A stretch of DNA of 25,157 nt from an uncultured Flavobacterium sp. (GCF_946479975.1 NZ_CAMLIX010000043.1:1-25157); one strand, 5' to 3'. Shown: positions 7,098 through 16,454, counted from the first letter of the stretch. Numbers and translations are program-made. Notes: generated by a model not told the origin, from the letters alone.

Positions 7098-7733
7098 ATG
7101 GTAAAGTGCATAATTTTTGATTGTGACGGAGTTTTAGTCGATACAGAAAAAATAGGAAACGGAATATTACTTGCAATGGCGCAGGAACATGGATTCGAAA
7201 TGGAATTGGAAGATGCTTATCGGTATTTTAATGGTCGAAATTTAAAAGATTGTTTCCGTCATATTGAAGAAGCAATTGACCAAAAACTGCCTGAAAATTT
7301 TGAAACAGAATATCGAGACAAAAGTTTTGAAGCTTTTAAAACGCAGGTAAAACCAATGGAAGGCGTAATAGATTTTATAGAAAAATTACAAATTCCGTAT
7401 TGCGTGGCTTCGAGCGGACCTGTTGAAAAAATCCGTTTAAATCTAGAAGTTTCGGGTTTACTGGATAAATTCGAAAATAAAATATTTAGTTCGTATCAAA
7501 TTGGAAGCTGGAAACCAGAACCAGGAATATTTTTGCACGCGGCAAAAGAAATGGGATTTGAGGTAAAAGACTGCATTGTTTTAGAAGATAGTAAAGCTGG
7601 TGTAAAAGCAGGAGTAAGTGGCGGTTTTAAAGTTTACGGTTTTGCAAATGGTTTTAATAATCAAGATTTAGTCGAAGAAGGAGCAGAGCTTTTTAGTTCT
7701 TATGCAGAATTAAGTGAAAAGCTTGGTTTTTAA
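7098..7733 (+). CDS. HAD-superfamily sugar phosphatase, YieH/beta-phosphoglucomutase-like
   Basis: The 211-residue cytoplasmic HAD hydrolase (subfamily IA) has all catalytic motifs. DCDGVLVDT is near the N-terminus, with nucleophile D8 and acid/base D10. Next come ASSGP for motif II, WKPEP for the motif III lysine, and VLEDSKAGV for the motif IV acidic pair. The region FSSYQIGSWKPEP followed by HAAKEMG resembles E. coli YieH, a 6-phosphogluconate phosphatase, more than classical beta-phosphoglucomutase. The substrate here is unproven; a sugar-acid phosphate would fit the neighbouring uronate genes. The start ATG at 7098 is divergent from the DUF4861 gene across about 210 bp of very AT-rich DNA. 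TAAATTTC at 7039-7046 is a possible but imperfect -7 box. Confidence 0.85.
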   Translation: MVKCIIFDCDGVLVDTEKIGNGILLAMAQEHGFEMELEDAYRYFNGRNLKDCFRHIEEAIDQKLPENFETEYRDKSFEAFKTQVKPMEGVIDFIEKLQIPYCVASSGPVEKIRLNLEVSGLLDKFENKIFSSYQIGSWKPEPGIFLHAAKEMGFEVKDCIVLEDSKAGVKAGVSGGFKVYGFANGFNNQDLVEEGAELFSSYAELSEKLGF

Positions 7734-7867
7734 TTCTCTGAAACTTACAAAAAACAAATTACAAAGATTATTATTCGGTAACACTAACATAGAACTATAA
7801 AATTGCTACAGATTCATGCATGAAGTTCCTGCAGATCATTTTTCTGCTGATTTAAAACGGTCGAGAT

Positions 7868-8342
7868 TAACCGCAAAGAGCGCAAAGAATTACGCAAAGT
7901 TCGCAAAGAATTTTTTAATTTGAGTTTGTGCTGTTACGCAGAGTTCGCAAAGTTTTTACGCAGAGTTCGCAGAGAATTTAATTTGAGATTGTGCTTAAAA
8001 AGCAAAGTTCGCAGAGCTAAAACATTAAGCTTTGTGAACTTTTTATTTTATAAATTTCACTCGAAAACCTTCGCGGACTTTGCGAAAAAACTTTGCGCTC
8101 TTTGCGTAACCAAGAGATGTTAAAAGAAAATAGAGTTAAGAATTACGCAGAGTTCGCGGAGGTTTTTATGCAGAGTTCGCAGAGAATTTAATATGAGATT
8201 GTGCTTCAAAAGCAAAGTTCGCAGAGCTTTATCATCTAGCTTTGCGAACTTTTATTTTATAAACTTACCTTAAAAAAACTTTGCGAACTCTGCGTAAAAT
8301 CTTAGCGAACTTTGCGTAACTCTTTGCGCTCTTTGCGGTTAA
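7868..8342. repeat. 475-bp block of GCAAAG/TTCGCAGAG words, inverted ends and an internal tandem copy
   Basis: The left end (TTAACCGCAAAGAGCGCAAAG) and the right end (its near complement, ending at 8342) form terminal inverted repeats. Inside, 7955-8057 and 8164-8267 are two diverged direct copies of about 104 bp. Each holds a hairpin with arms like AGTTCGCAGAGCT and AGCTTTGCGAACT. A second inverted end (CTTTGCGCTCTTTGCG, about 8090-8106) closes the first half. No convincing gene is present; the short open frame at about 7920-8123 consists only of repeat words. The bases at 7734-7867 show nothing distinctive. The block lies between convergent genes. Confidence 0.8.
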
Positions 8343-8362
8343 ATTCTCACTCTTTATCCAAA

Positions 8363-9424
8363 CTAATTATTCACAGGGTTATTACGAACATAACTTCCGT
8401 CATCGTATTTAATTTGGTATGGAGAGTTGAACAAAGTACTTGGCAGATAATAATCGGTGGTGATGATTTGTGCGCCTGATTTTTTTGCAGCTTCGAAATG
8501 TGAATAATCATTTTTACGGGCTTCTTTCGTATCAGAATCAGCTCTAGTTCTTACTATGTAGCCTTTTTTAACTAAATCGGTAATGGTTGGATCTTCAGAG
8601 TTATTTCTAAATAAAGCTGCAGCTTCTGGTTTTCCCGGTTCGGCATTGATAAAAACAGCACGTCCTTTAAGTGACGGATGATTTAAAGCGTACAAATCTC
8701 TTTTGGCACCGTTGTTATCTAACAGAAAAAAGAATTTTCCTTTTACTTCTTTTAAAGTCGGCCAATTGTTATTTAAAACTGCTTCTTCGAGTGTTTTGTA
8801 TTTTCCGCGCACCATGTCTGGTGTAATTAGTTTGTTTTTTCCTAATGCTTTGCGAATCAATTTATCCATTTCGTCAAAAACGGCTTCGGTAAAATCTTCT
8901 GGTTTTGTTCCGAAGAAATTTGCGTCGCCATCTTTTGGTTCTAAAGTAATGAAAACAGGAACGTGGTTCGGATTGGCATCAGACCATTTTTTTAATTCCT
9001 GAAGACAAATTTCGAAAGTATAGGCAGAAGTTCTAAAATCGATATCCGGCATGTGGAAAACTTTAAAACCTGGTTTTTTCATTAATCCGTTTGGATCGTA
9101 AACTTCTTCAGATTTAGCAATATCTAAACCTTTTGGATGCGCATATTTTCCGCCTTTCGCGTCAGCAAAAATATCGATTTCTAGATTTCGTAAACCTTTG
9201 TTTAATTGATCTGTAATGCTGATGTGTGTGTATTGCAAACCTTTAAGCGAACGAGAAGTGTCTTTTGCCTGAATTAAGTTGTAGAGTTCAGGTTCGATAG
9301 CATGGCGATAACTATTATGCGATCCTATAACCTGAATCTGATTGATTTTTAAATTGTCGTTTTGTGCCTGAACGCTTGATTGTACAGCGCCGGCAAGAAG
9401 TAAAGTGAACAAAAATTGTTTCAT
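8363..9424 (-). CDS. Secreted phosphatidylinositol-specific phospholipase C1-like protein (Ca2+-dependent PI-PLC)
   Basis: The 353-residue protein has a clear signal peptide (residues 1-20, ending SVQAQ) and a PI-PLC-like TIM-barrel sequence of the PI-PLC-C1 type. IGSHNSYRHA carries the first catalytic histidine (H36). LRNLEIDIFAD supplies acidic metal ligands (E82, D84). FKVFHMPDIDF carries the second histidine (H124). FITLEPKDGD, GKFFFLLDN and the C-terminal QIITTDYYLP follow as in the family. The expected reaction is cleavage of a phosphodiester bond in phosphoinositides or related glycerophosphodiesters outside the cytoplasm. The actual substrate is unknown. It is divergent from the sigma/FecR/SusCD locus across 262 bp, which suggests a related substrate. 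That gap shows no clear consensus promoter or repeat. Confidence 0.8.
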   Translation of the reverse strand: MKQFLFTLLLAGAVQSSVQAQNDNLKINQIQVIGSHNSYRHAIEPELYNLIQAKDTSRSLKGLQYTHISITDQLNKGLRNLEIDIFADAKGGKYAHPKGLDIAKSEEVYDPNGLMKKPGFKVFHMPDIDFRTSAYTFEICLQELKKWSDANPNHVPVFITLEPKDGDANFFGTKPEDFTEAVFDEMDKLIRKALGKNKLITPDMVRGKYKTLEEAVLNNNWPTLKEVKGKFFFLLDNNGAKRDLYALNHPSLKGRAVFINAEPGKPEAAALFRNNSEDPTITDLVKKGYIVRTRADSDTKEARKNDYSHFEAAKKSGAQIITTDYYLPSTLFNSPYQIKYDDGSYVRNNPVNN

Positions 9425-9686
9425 AATTCTAAAATGTAATTGATACTGTTTGACGAGGACGCATCAAAAGAAATTGCATTTTTAAAGTTACTAAGTTAAA
9501 TGTAGCTGCTGGCTTTTATGTTAGATTAAAAAAAAGAAATCGCAAATTGATTACTAAAACGACTTCAAAAAAGTAGTATTTCTACAGCAAACGTGTTTAT
9601 TTTTTAATTTAAAGATAACATTGACGCAAAAAACATTGGCTTTTGATTTCATTATTTTACGATACTAAAAAGCCTGTAACTGCCGT

Positions 9687-10211
9687 ATGAATAATCCTGA
9701 AATTTTTGAAAAAACGTATAACGAATATTGGAAAAAGCTCAATGCGTTTTCTTATACGATGACTCAGGATAAAGATTTGGCGCAGAACATTGTTCAAGAT
9801 GTCTTTGTTGATTTATGGGAGCGAAAAGAAGAACTGAATATTAATGCCATTGAACCTTTTTTGTTTCGTGCAGTAAAAAATCAGGTTTTCAAACATTATC
9901 AAAATAACCGTTTTGATAAGACTATTTTAGAAGAAAAATTCGAAGACTACATTATCGATAATTTTTCGGCTATTGATCCAGAAGTTATGGATCTGCTTTA
10001 TACTTTATTAGACAAACTTCCAGAAAAAAGAAAAGAGGTTTTGTTGATGTACAAATTTCAAGATATGACAATTGATCAAATTGCAGATGAACTTGGAATT
10101 TCTAAACAAACTGTAAAAAATCAAATTTCTTCTGCAGTAAAACAACTTCGCGAAGGCTTAAAAGACCTTGTCTGGCTGGCTCCGTTTATTATTTTTAATC
10201 AAAAATTTTAA
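9687..10211 (+). CDS. ECF RNA polymerase sigma factor, Bacteroidota PUL type
   Basis: The 174-residue protein is a sigma-70 family ECF factor. Region 2 spans about residues 5-75 (YNEYWKKLNAFSYTMTQDKD, then AQNIVQDVFVDLWERKEEL, with FRAVKNQVFKHYQ after it). Region 4 spans about 105-155 (LDKLPEKRKEVLLMYKFQDM, then IADELGISKQTVKNQISSA). The hydrophobic tail is common in Bacteroidota members that pair with FecR proteins. It should recruit RNA polymerase to the downstream susC/susD promoter when its anti-sigma factor is inactivated. FecR follows 154 bp downstream and SusC carries the matching STN domain, so the set forms a complete surface-signalling cascade. The long gap to fecR is unusual and could hold a promoter or weak hairpin (10263-10284). 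Confidence 0.92.
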   Translation: MNNPEIFEKTYNEYWKKLNAFSYTMTQDKDLAQNIVQDVFVDLWERKEELNINAIEPFLFRAVKNQVFKHYQNNRFDKTILEEKFEDYIIDNFSAIDPEVMDLLYTLLDKLPEKRKEVLLMYKFQDMTIDQIADELGISKQTVKNQISSAVKQLREGLKDLVWLAPFIIFNQKF

Positions 10212-10365
10212 GATAACTTTTGCTTGATGTTTTCATAATATTTGGCGATAGTACGATTTTAAGTTTCTAGTACTTATAAGAAACAAACCTGTTTAAGTCA
10301 ATTCAATTTTGTTTTAACATGTTGAATGTGTTGAGAAATTGCACTACGCGGGAACAATAAGTATT

Positions 10366-11289
10366 ATGATAAAAAGAATTAAACATAGTTTAGAATATTT
10401 GCTGGATAAAAGTTCGCGAGGAAAAACTTCATCGACACAAGAAAATTTATTACATCATTTTGCTTTCAGCGAATATCAAGATTCAAAATGGGATTCTAAT
10501 GTAATGGGAAATCCAGAAGAAGTATCTCAAAATATTTACGAAGAAATTCAATTTAGAATAGGAAAGAAGAAAACTTTCAATCCTTATTTAAAATATATGG
10601 CTGCTGCCAGTATTCTTTTTCTACTTGGTTTAGGATTTTTCTTGAAACCAAATGTTTTAGACCAGAAACAAATCACATTTAAAACGTCTTCGATTCCCAA
10701 ATCTATCCAGTTAAGTGACGGTTCGAAAATTTATCTGGCAGCAAACTCATCATTTCAGTATCCTGAAAAATTCGACGGTGATCAAAGAACGGTTTCTTTA
10801 TTAAAAGGAAATGCATTTTTTGAAGTTGCCAAAGACAAACAACATCCATTCATTATTCATTCTGGAGAAATTCAAACACGAGTTGTTGGAACTTCATTTC
10901 ACATTCAATTATCAAAATTAAGCTGTAAAGTAATTGTAGTGACGGGAAAAGTAAATGTTTCTGGAAAAGGGCAGAGCGTAGATTTAGTTCCAAATCAAGA
11001 AGCCTTATTTGAATCTGATAAATTGACGAAACAGCAAGCAGACAAAGCATTTTTGGTCAATTGGTACAATGAAGATGTAATGCTTAATCAAACTACATTA
11101 AAACAGGTTATCACGATTTTACAATATAAATACGGCGTTTCATTTCAATATAATAATGAACACGTATTAGCAACGCCGTTAACGGTATTCATCAAGAAGG
11201 ACGCGACATTAGAAAATGTTTTGGAACAAATAAATTATATCACAAACCTAAAATTCAAAGTTTATGGCGAAAGAGTAAAAGTGGATTAA
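10366..11289 (+). CDS. FecR-family anti-sigma factor
   Basis: The anti-sigma factor holds the adjacent sigma factor at the inner membrane and relays a signal from the outer-membrane SusC. I use the ATG at 10366 (307 residues). A TTG at 10339 in the same frame would add nine residues with no family support. The N-terminal 70 residues are cytoplasmic. One membrane segment follows (YLKYMAAASILFLLGLGFFL). The periplasmic FecR domain comes next, with IQLSDGSKIYLAANSSFQYP, RTVSLLKGNAFFEVAKD, HPFIIHS and VVGTSFHIQ. The last 65 residues form the DUF4974-type domain (LKQVITILQYKYGVSFQY), which resembles STN and contacts the transducer. Order and spacing are typical of Bacteroidota PULs. Confidence 0.92.
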   Translation: MIKRIKHSLEYLLDKSSRGKTSSTQENLLHHFAFSEYQDSKWDSNVMGNPEEVSQNIYEEIQFRIGKKKTFNPYLKYMAAASILFLLGLGFFLKPNVLDQKQITFKTSSIPKSIQLSDGSKIYLAANSSFQYPEKFDGDQRTVSLLKGNAFFEVAKDKQHPFIIHSGEIQTRVVGTSFHIQLSKLSCKVIVVTGKVNVSGKGQSVDLVPNQEALFESDKLTKQQADKAFLVNWYNEDVMLNQTTLKQVITILQYKYGVSFQYNNEHVLATPLTVFIKKDATLENVLEQINYITNLKFKVYGERVKVD

Positions 11290-11301
11290 AAACAAAAAAA
11301 A

Positions 11302-11321
11302 GCAGTTGCGGGAACAACTGC
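11302..11321 (+). promoter_or_regulatory. Hairpin between fecR and susC
   Basis: GCAGTTG-CGGGAA-CAACTGC forms a 7-bp stem with a 6-base loop just after the fecR stop codon and 39 bases before susC. There is no T run after it, so it is not a standard terminator. It could be an mRNA processing site or part of a susC promoter region. Confidence 0.4.
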
Positions 11322-11360
11322 CAATTAATATTAAGCATCGTAAAAACAATTACTTAAATC

Positions 11361-14300
11361 ATGTATTTTAAACCTTCTTATTTAAATCTAAAGAGTTTTG
11401 TCTTTTTAGTTCTGGCTTTACTTGCCTTTCAGAGCGGTTACAGTAAAACTATTGTATTAAAAGAATCAAATGTAAAAAATAAAATAGAAAAAGCCACTTT
11501 GGTTTCTATTTTTTCAAAACTAACACAACAAACAGATTACAAGTTCAGTTACGGTCAGGCGATAATTGCTGACAATACTGCTTATACAGTAAATTATAAT
11601 GGAGAAACGGTTTCAGAAATTTTGAATGACCTTTCTAAAAAAGCCAATTTTAATTATAACATCAACGGAAAATTAGTTTTAATTCAGAAAACAGCAGCGC
11701 CAAAAGCGGTAAATACTAAAGCCGTTGACAGAATTAAAGTTAAAGGAAAAATCGTTGATGAAAACAATGTGCCAATTCCTGGTGCATCTGTAATGGAAAC
11801 TAGTACTTCTAACGCAGCTGTTACCGATTTTGACGGAGTTTTTGAACTTACTGTTGGAGAAGGGAAAACAATTAGTGTCTCGTATGTTGGTTACAAATCG
11901 AAAACGGTTACCGTACAAACTGGTTTTATGACTATTCAATTGGAACCATCTACAGCAGAATTAAATGAAGTTTTAATTGTAGGTTACGGTAAACAATCTA
12001 AAAAAGATGTTACTGGAGCAGTTACACAATTAGACGCTGGAAGTTTTAAGCAAGGAGTAAGTATTTCTCCAGATAATTTAATTCAAGGAAAAGTTGCTGG
12101 TGTACGTGTAGTTAGTACAAGCGGTGAGCCTGGAGCAGGAGTAAATGTAACGATTCGTGGAGTTGGATCTATTAGAAGTGGCAGTACGCCTTTGTTTGTT
12201 GTAGACGGAATTCCGTTATCGAATGACGATGTGAGTCCATCTGGAACGAATGTTGGTTTTGGTAGTTCTGCTGCTAAAAATCCGTTAAACTTTTTGAATA
12301 ATAGTGATATCGAATCTATTACAGTTTTAAAAGATGCATCTGCTTCTGCAATTTATGGAGCAAGAGGTTCTAACGGAGTTGTTTTGGTAACGACTAAAAA
12401 AGGAGCAAAAGGAGACGGAACTTTAACGTATGATTCTTCTTTAGGAATTTCTACTGTTGCAAATAAATTAGATGTTTTAAGTGCAGATCAATACAGAACT
12501 GCAATTAAAGATAAAGCTTTTGATCACGGCGGCAATACAGATTGGCAGGATGTTATTTTTAGACAAGCAATTACAAAAAGTAATTCGTTAGCATTTTCTA
12601 AACAAACAGAATCTGGAAACTATTACGCTTCTGTATCTCAACTGGATCAAGAAGGTATTATTAGAAACAGCAACTTTAAACGTATGACAGGTAGAATCAA
12701 CGCTGCTGAATCATTTTTAGATAAAAAACGTTTAAAATTAAAATTTAATCTTACTGCGAGTGAAACTAAAGATGACGGAGTTCCTACAAGTGATGACGGA
12801 GGTTCTAACGGACAATTGTTGGTTCATACCTTAATGGCAAATCCAACGCGTTCGGTTTTTGATGCAAATGGAAATTACACCAACTTTAATATGAATGCGC
12901 ATTATAATCCAGCGTATTTATTAAGCATCTACACTGACAAAACGCGTACTTTAAGGGTTTTAGGAAATTTTGAAGCTTCTTTAAGAATTGTTGACGGATT
13001 AGAATACAAATTAAACTTGGGTATCGACCGTTCGATGTCGGAAAGAAATACAACTATTTATCCAAACTTAACCGATTTAAATCCGAAGGGAAGATATGTA
13101 CAGAACAATTTAGATTCTAAAAACTCTTTGGTCGAGCATTATCTGACTTATAATTTAAATTTAGATAAACACAAAATCGAAGCTTTAGGTGGATTTTCAT
13201 ACCAAAAATTTGAAAGATCAGGAACTTCTTTCAGTATTGACGGAATCGCTAATCAAGGCGCTGGTGTTCCTCCATCAATTAATCCTGGTTTTGCTGGTAC
13301 ACAATCTGGAACAACGGGTTATGCACAAGAAAATGAATTACAGTCTTATTTTGGAAGATTAAATTATAGTTTTAATAATAAATATCTTTTCACAGCTTCG
13401 ATGAGAGCTGACGGTTCGACTCGTTTTGGTGATAATAATAAATATGGTTATTTTCCTTCATTTGCTTTAGGATGGAATATTTCTAAAGAAAGTTTCTTTG
13501 AAAAAGTAGAAGCTTTAAACAATTTAAAGTTGAGAGCAAGTTGGGGACAAACAGGAAATCAGGAAGTTGAAAATAAGATTACTAAAGCAAGCTACTCTTT
13601 ATCTGGTGCTGATGGATATTATTTATACGATGATTTGAATTTGGTAAACGGAGTTTCGGTAAACAGAACGCCAAATCCTGATTTGAAATGGGAGGTTGTA
13701 ACGCAATTGAACGTAGGTTTAGATTTTAGTTTTTGGAATGATAAATTCTACGGAACAGTTGATTATTTCAACAAAACAACTACAGATGCAATTTTGAATA
13801 TTCCTTCGCAAGCATTGAGCCCAACACCAACAGTTTGGACCAATATTAATCAAGGTAAAATCATCAATAAAGGTTTTGAGTTTATGCTGGGTTCTAAGAT
13901 AATTGATAAAAAAGACTTTTCTTGGAATATCGATATGAACGGAGCGACTTTAAATAATAAAATTGAAGATCTGCCTGTTTCAGAAATCTTAACAGGAACT
14001 ATTTCAGGACCTGGACAATCTGGTGTAAATGCGAACATTTACAAAAGCGGTTATGCTGCAGGTTCTTTCTACTTATTGGAGCATACTGGTTTTGATGCAA
14101 ACGGAGCAAACGTTTTTAAAGATCAAAACGGAGATGGTAAAATTGACAACAGCGACAGAATTATTATCGAAGGTGCATTACCAACTTTCTACTACGGATT
14201 AAATAGTGATATGAGATACAAAAATATTAGTTTCTCATTCTCTATCATCGGGCAAACAGGTGGTTACTTGTTGAATAATACGGGATTAAATGCTTTAAAT

Positions 14301-14648
14301 ATTAACAACTTAGCATCAGATCGTAACGTGGCAACAGGTTATTATGAGTCGGGTGCAAATGCAGCTAATTCACCAATTTTGTCAACTCTTTTCTTAGAAA
14401 AATCTGATTTTATTCGATTGAATACAGCTCGTATTGGTTACAATTTTGACTTAAAAGGATTAAACTGGATCAATGGTTTAACACTTTATGTTACAGGGCA
14501 GAACTTACTTACGATTACAAATTACACAGGTTACGATCCGTTAATCAATAGTCCGAAATCAAACGGAGGAAATCAATCTATTGGTATCGATTATGCAAGT
14601 TATCCAACTTCTAGAACATTCAGTTTTGGAGCAACTTTAAAACTATAA
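11361..14648 (+). CDS. SusC/RagA-family TonB-dependent outer-membrane receptor with STN domain
   Basis: The 1095-residue protein is the outer-membrane channel of a SusCD nutrient importer. A signal peptide ends near residue 28 (LLAFQSGYS). An STN signalling domain spans about 38-110 (KATLVSIFSKLTQQTDYKFS, then LVLIQK). A carboxypeptidase-regulatory-like domain spans about 126-195 (VKGKIVDENNVPIPGASV, VSYVGYKS). The TonB box and plug begin near EVLIVGYGKQ (203-212), with the SusC hallmarks IQGKVAGVRV, IRGVGSIR, PLFVVDGIP and DASASAIYGARGSNGV. The rest is a beta-barrel ending SRTFSFGATLKL. The STN domain makes it a signal transducer for the FecR/sigma pair upstream. The susD gene follows after 6 bp. 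The transported substrate is not shown by the sequence; the divergent PI-PLC gene is the only hint. Confidence 0.95.
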   Translation: MYFKPSYLNLKSFVFLVLALLAFQSGYSKTIVLKESNVKNKIEKATLVSIFSKLTQQTDYKFSYGQAIIADNTAYTVNYNGETVSEILNDLSKKANFNYNINGKLVLIQKTAAPKAVNTKAVDRIKVKGKIVDENNVPIPGASVMETSTSNAAVTDFDGVFELTVGEGKTISVSYVGYKSKTVTVQTGFMTIQLEPSTAELNEVLIVGYGKQSKKDVTGAVTQLDAGSFKQGVSISPDNLIQGKVAGVRVVSTSGEPGAGVNVTIRGVGSIRSGSTPLFVVDGIPLSNDDVSPSGTNVGFGSSAAKNPLNFLNNSDIESITVLKDASASAIYGARGSNGVVLVTTKKGAKGDGTLTYDSSLGISTVANKLDVLSADQYRTAIKDKAFDHGGNTDWQDVIFRQAITKSNSLAFSKQTESGNYYASVSQLDQEGIIRNSNFKRMTGRINAAESFLDKKRLKLKFNLTASETKDDGVPTSDDGGSNGQLLVHTLMANPTRSVFDANGNYTNFNMNAHYNPAYLLSIYTDKTRTLRVLGNFEASLRIVDGLEYKLNLGIDRSMSERNTTIYPNLTDLNPKGRYVQNNLDSKNSLVEHYLTYNLNLDKHKIEALGGFSYQKFERSGTSFSIDGIANQGAGVPPSINPGFAGTQSGTTGYAQENELQSYFGRLNYSFNNKYLFTASMRADGSTRFGDNNKYGYFPSFALGWNISKESFFEKVEALNNLKLRASWGQTGNQEVENKITKASYSLSGADGYYLYDDLNLVNGVSVNRTPNPDLKWEVVTQLNVGLDFSFWNDKFYGTVDYFNKTTTDAILNIPSQALSPTPTVWTNINQGKIINKGFEFMLGSKIIDKKDFSWNIDMNGATLNNKIEDLPVSEILTGTISGPGQSGVNANIYKSGYAAGSFYLLEHTGFDANGANVFKDQNGDGKIDNSDRIIIEGALPTFYYGLNSDMRYKNISFSFSIIGQTGGYLLNNTGLNALNINNLASDRNVATGYYESGANAANSPILSTLFLEKSDFIRLNTARIGYNFDLKGLNWINGLTLYVTGQNLLTITNYTGYDPLINSPKSNGGNQSIGIDYASYPTSRTFSFGATLKL

Positions 14649-14654
14649 TTTATT

Positions 14655-16424
14655 ATGAAAACAAATACAATTTTTAATATAAAGACATTAGCGATCTTTT
14701 CTTTTATCTGGCTTTTTGCAAGCTGTACTGATCTAGACGAAGTAGTTTTAGATGAGGTTTTAGGAAACGAAACTTCAAGTCCAGCTGGAGCATTGGCGGC
14801 AGCTTATGACCGTTTAGGAGACGGAACTTTTGTAGATCACGGAGGCGTTTTCTCTCTACAAGAATATACTACAGATGAAGCAATCCTACCAACACGCGGT
14901 AGTGACTGGGGAGATGGAGGAAAATGGAGAGACATGCACGAGTTTTCATGGAAATCTGATAATGCAATCGTCGTAGACAACTGGAATAAATTGACAAACG
15001 GAATTACGCGTTCTCTTACAGCGATTCAGTCTATTGAAGAAAGTACAATTTCGGAGAAAAAATTATTTTTAGCTGAAGCTAAAGGACTTTTAGCGTATTA
15101 TTTATATACAACATTAGATTTGTACGGACAAGCGCCTTACAGAGATCCAATGAATCCTAGTGCGCCTTTGCAAATTTTAAAAGCAGATACTCAAATCGAT
15201 GTTTTAATTGCTGATGTTGAAGCATTACTTCCAGATTTGGCAAGCATGGGCGAACAGCGCACGCACCACGGAAGATTTACAAAAGAAGCTGCTTATGGTT
15301 TCTTGGCAACAATGTATTTGAACCGTGCCGTTTTTAAAGATCGTCTTAATGCAACATCAAGTTTTAATTTTAATGAAGCTGCAGCAACGGGAACAGGAAC
15401 CGATATGGATCGTGTAATTTACTACACTTCATTATTGATTAATTCTGGAAAATATACTTTAGAAAGCGATTATTTCAAAAACTTCGCTAGAGATAATGAT
15501 AAAGGAAAAGAATTGATTTTCGCCATTTCTCAAAAAATAGATTACATTAGAAACGGTTCAAATAGTTTTGCTTATGTATGTATGGAGCGTAACCAGAGAA
15601 CTTCTGCCGCAAACAGAGGAACAAACGCAGCTTGTACAACTCCAGAATTTTTTGCAACATGGGACGGAAATCACGAAGATCCTAGATTTCAGCAAAAATA
15701 TCAATATGCAGATGGAACATGGTTTAATAATGACGGAACAGATGTAAGCGTTCCTGCCACAGATATTGTACCTAAAAGTGCTAATTTACCTTGGTTCCAT
15801 TTTAACAGAGGAATTCAGTACGGACCACAATACGGACCAATATTATTAGCTTCTGGATCTTTAGAAACAGTAGGCGGACGTATTAAAGTTTCTCCATTAG
15901 TTATGGAAAAAAGTACTACCACTAGAATGGATTTTACACCATCGTTGACATTTAAAAATCCAGTTCAGGCAGTTTTTGCTCAAAACGAAATCAATCAAGG
16001 AGCACGTATTTTTAAATACGAATTTGATCCAGAAGGAGGAAACGGAAACAGTAATGTTGATATTCCATTATTCCGTTTAGGAGGAATTTATACAATGAGA
16101 GCCGAAGCTTATTTTAGAAAAGGAAGTACCACTTTAGCAATGGATGACCTTAACAAATTGCGTACTAGCAGAAAAAGAGAATCTCTATACGGAGGTGTAA
16201 CAGGAAAACCTTTAACGGCGATAGATCAAACGGTATTATACAATGAAATTGGTTTTGAATTGTACTGGGAATTATACAGAAGACCACAAATGATTCGTTT
16301 TGGAAAATTTGATCTTCCAGGAACAGCAAAACCAGCTTCAGAACCATACAGAAGATTATTCCCAATTCCGCAGTCAACAATCGATGTGACTAAACAATTC
16401 AAACAAAATCAAGGATACAATTAA
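14655..16424 (+). CDS. SusD/RagB-family surface lipoprotein
   Basis: The 589-residue lipoprotein caps the SusC channel and binds substrate at the cell surface. The N-terminus has a lipoprotein signal with the lipidation cysteine at C24 (LFASC), followed by an acidic stretch (TDLDEVVLDEV) compatible with surface export. TPR-like helices of the SusD fold are visible: SLTAIQSIEE, EAKGLLAYYLYTTLDLYGQ, APYRDP, RFTKEAAYGFLATMYLNRAV. The C-terminal family signature is also present (IPLFRLGGIYTMRAEAYFRK, DDLNKLRTSRK, ELYWELYRRPQMIRFGKFD, RRLFPIPQSTID). It starts 6 bp after susC, so both are in one operon. A rho-independent terminator follows at 16455. Confidence 0.95.
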   Translation: MKTNTIFNIKTLAIFSFIWLFASCTDLDEVVLDEVLGNETSSPAGALAAAYDRLGDGTFVDHGGVFSLQEYTTDEAILPTRGSDWGDGGKWRDMHEFSWKSDNAIVVDNWNKLTNGITRSLTAIQSIEESTISEKKLFLAEAKGLLAYYLYTTLDLYGQAPYRDPMNPSAPLQILKADTQIDVLIADVEALLPDLASMGEQRTHHGRFTKEAAYGFLATMYLNRAVFKDRLNATSSFNFNEAAATGTGTDMDRVIYYTSLLINSGKYTLESDYFKNFARDNDKGKELIFAISQKIDYIRNGSNSFAYVCMERNQRTSAANRGTNAACTTPEFFATWDGNHEDPRFQQKYQYADGTWFNNDGTDVSVPATDIVPKSANLPWFHFNRGIQYGPQYGPILLASGSLETVGGRIKVSPLVMEKSTTTRMDFTPSLTFKNPVQAVFAQNEINQGARIFKYEFDPEGGNGNSNVDIPLFRLGGIYTMRAEAYFRKGSTTLAMDDLNKLRTSRKRESLYGGVTGKPLTAIDQTVLYNEIGFELYWELYRRPQMIRFGKFDLPGTAKPASEPYRRLFPIPQSTIDVTKQFKQNQGYN

Positions 16425-16454
16425 GTTTTGTGTGTTAGTTTATTTTTTATTTTC

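Noticed and set aside
5723..7111. A 462-residue version of the DUF4861 protein starting at an ATG at 7111
   Set aside because: The first 75 residues are AT-rich low-complexity sequence overlapping the divergent HAD gene, and they precede a clean signal peptide that begins at TTG 6886.
7920..8123. Short open frame of 67 codons
   Set aside because: It consists entirely of the GCAAAG/TTCGCAGAG repeat words and has no protein-like features.
10339..10365. TTG start for FecR, nine residues earlier
   Set aside because: The extra residues have no family support and the ATG at 10366 gives the usual FecR N-terminus.
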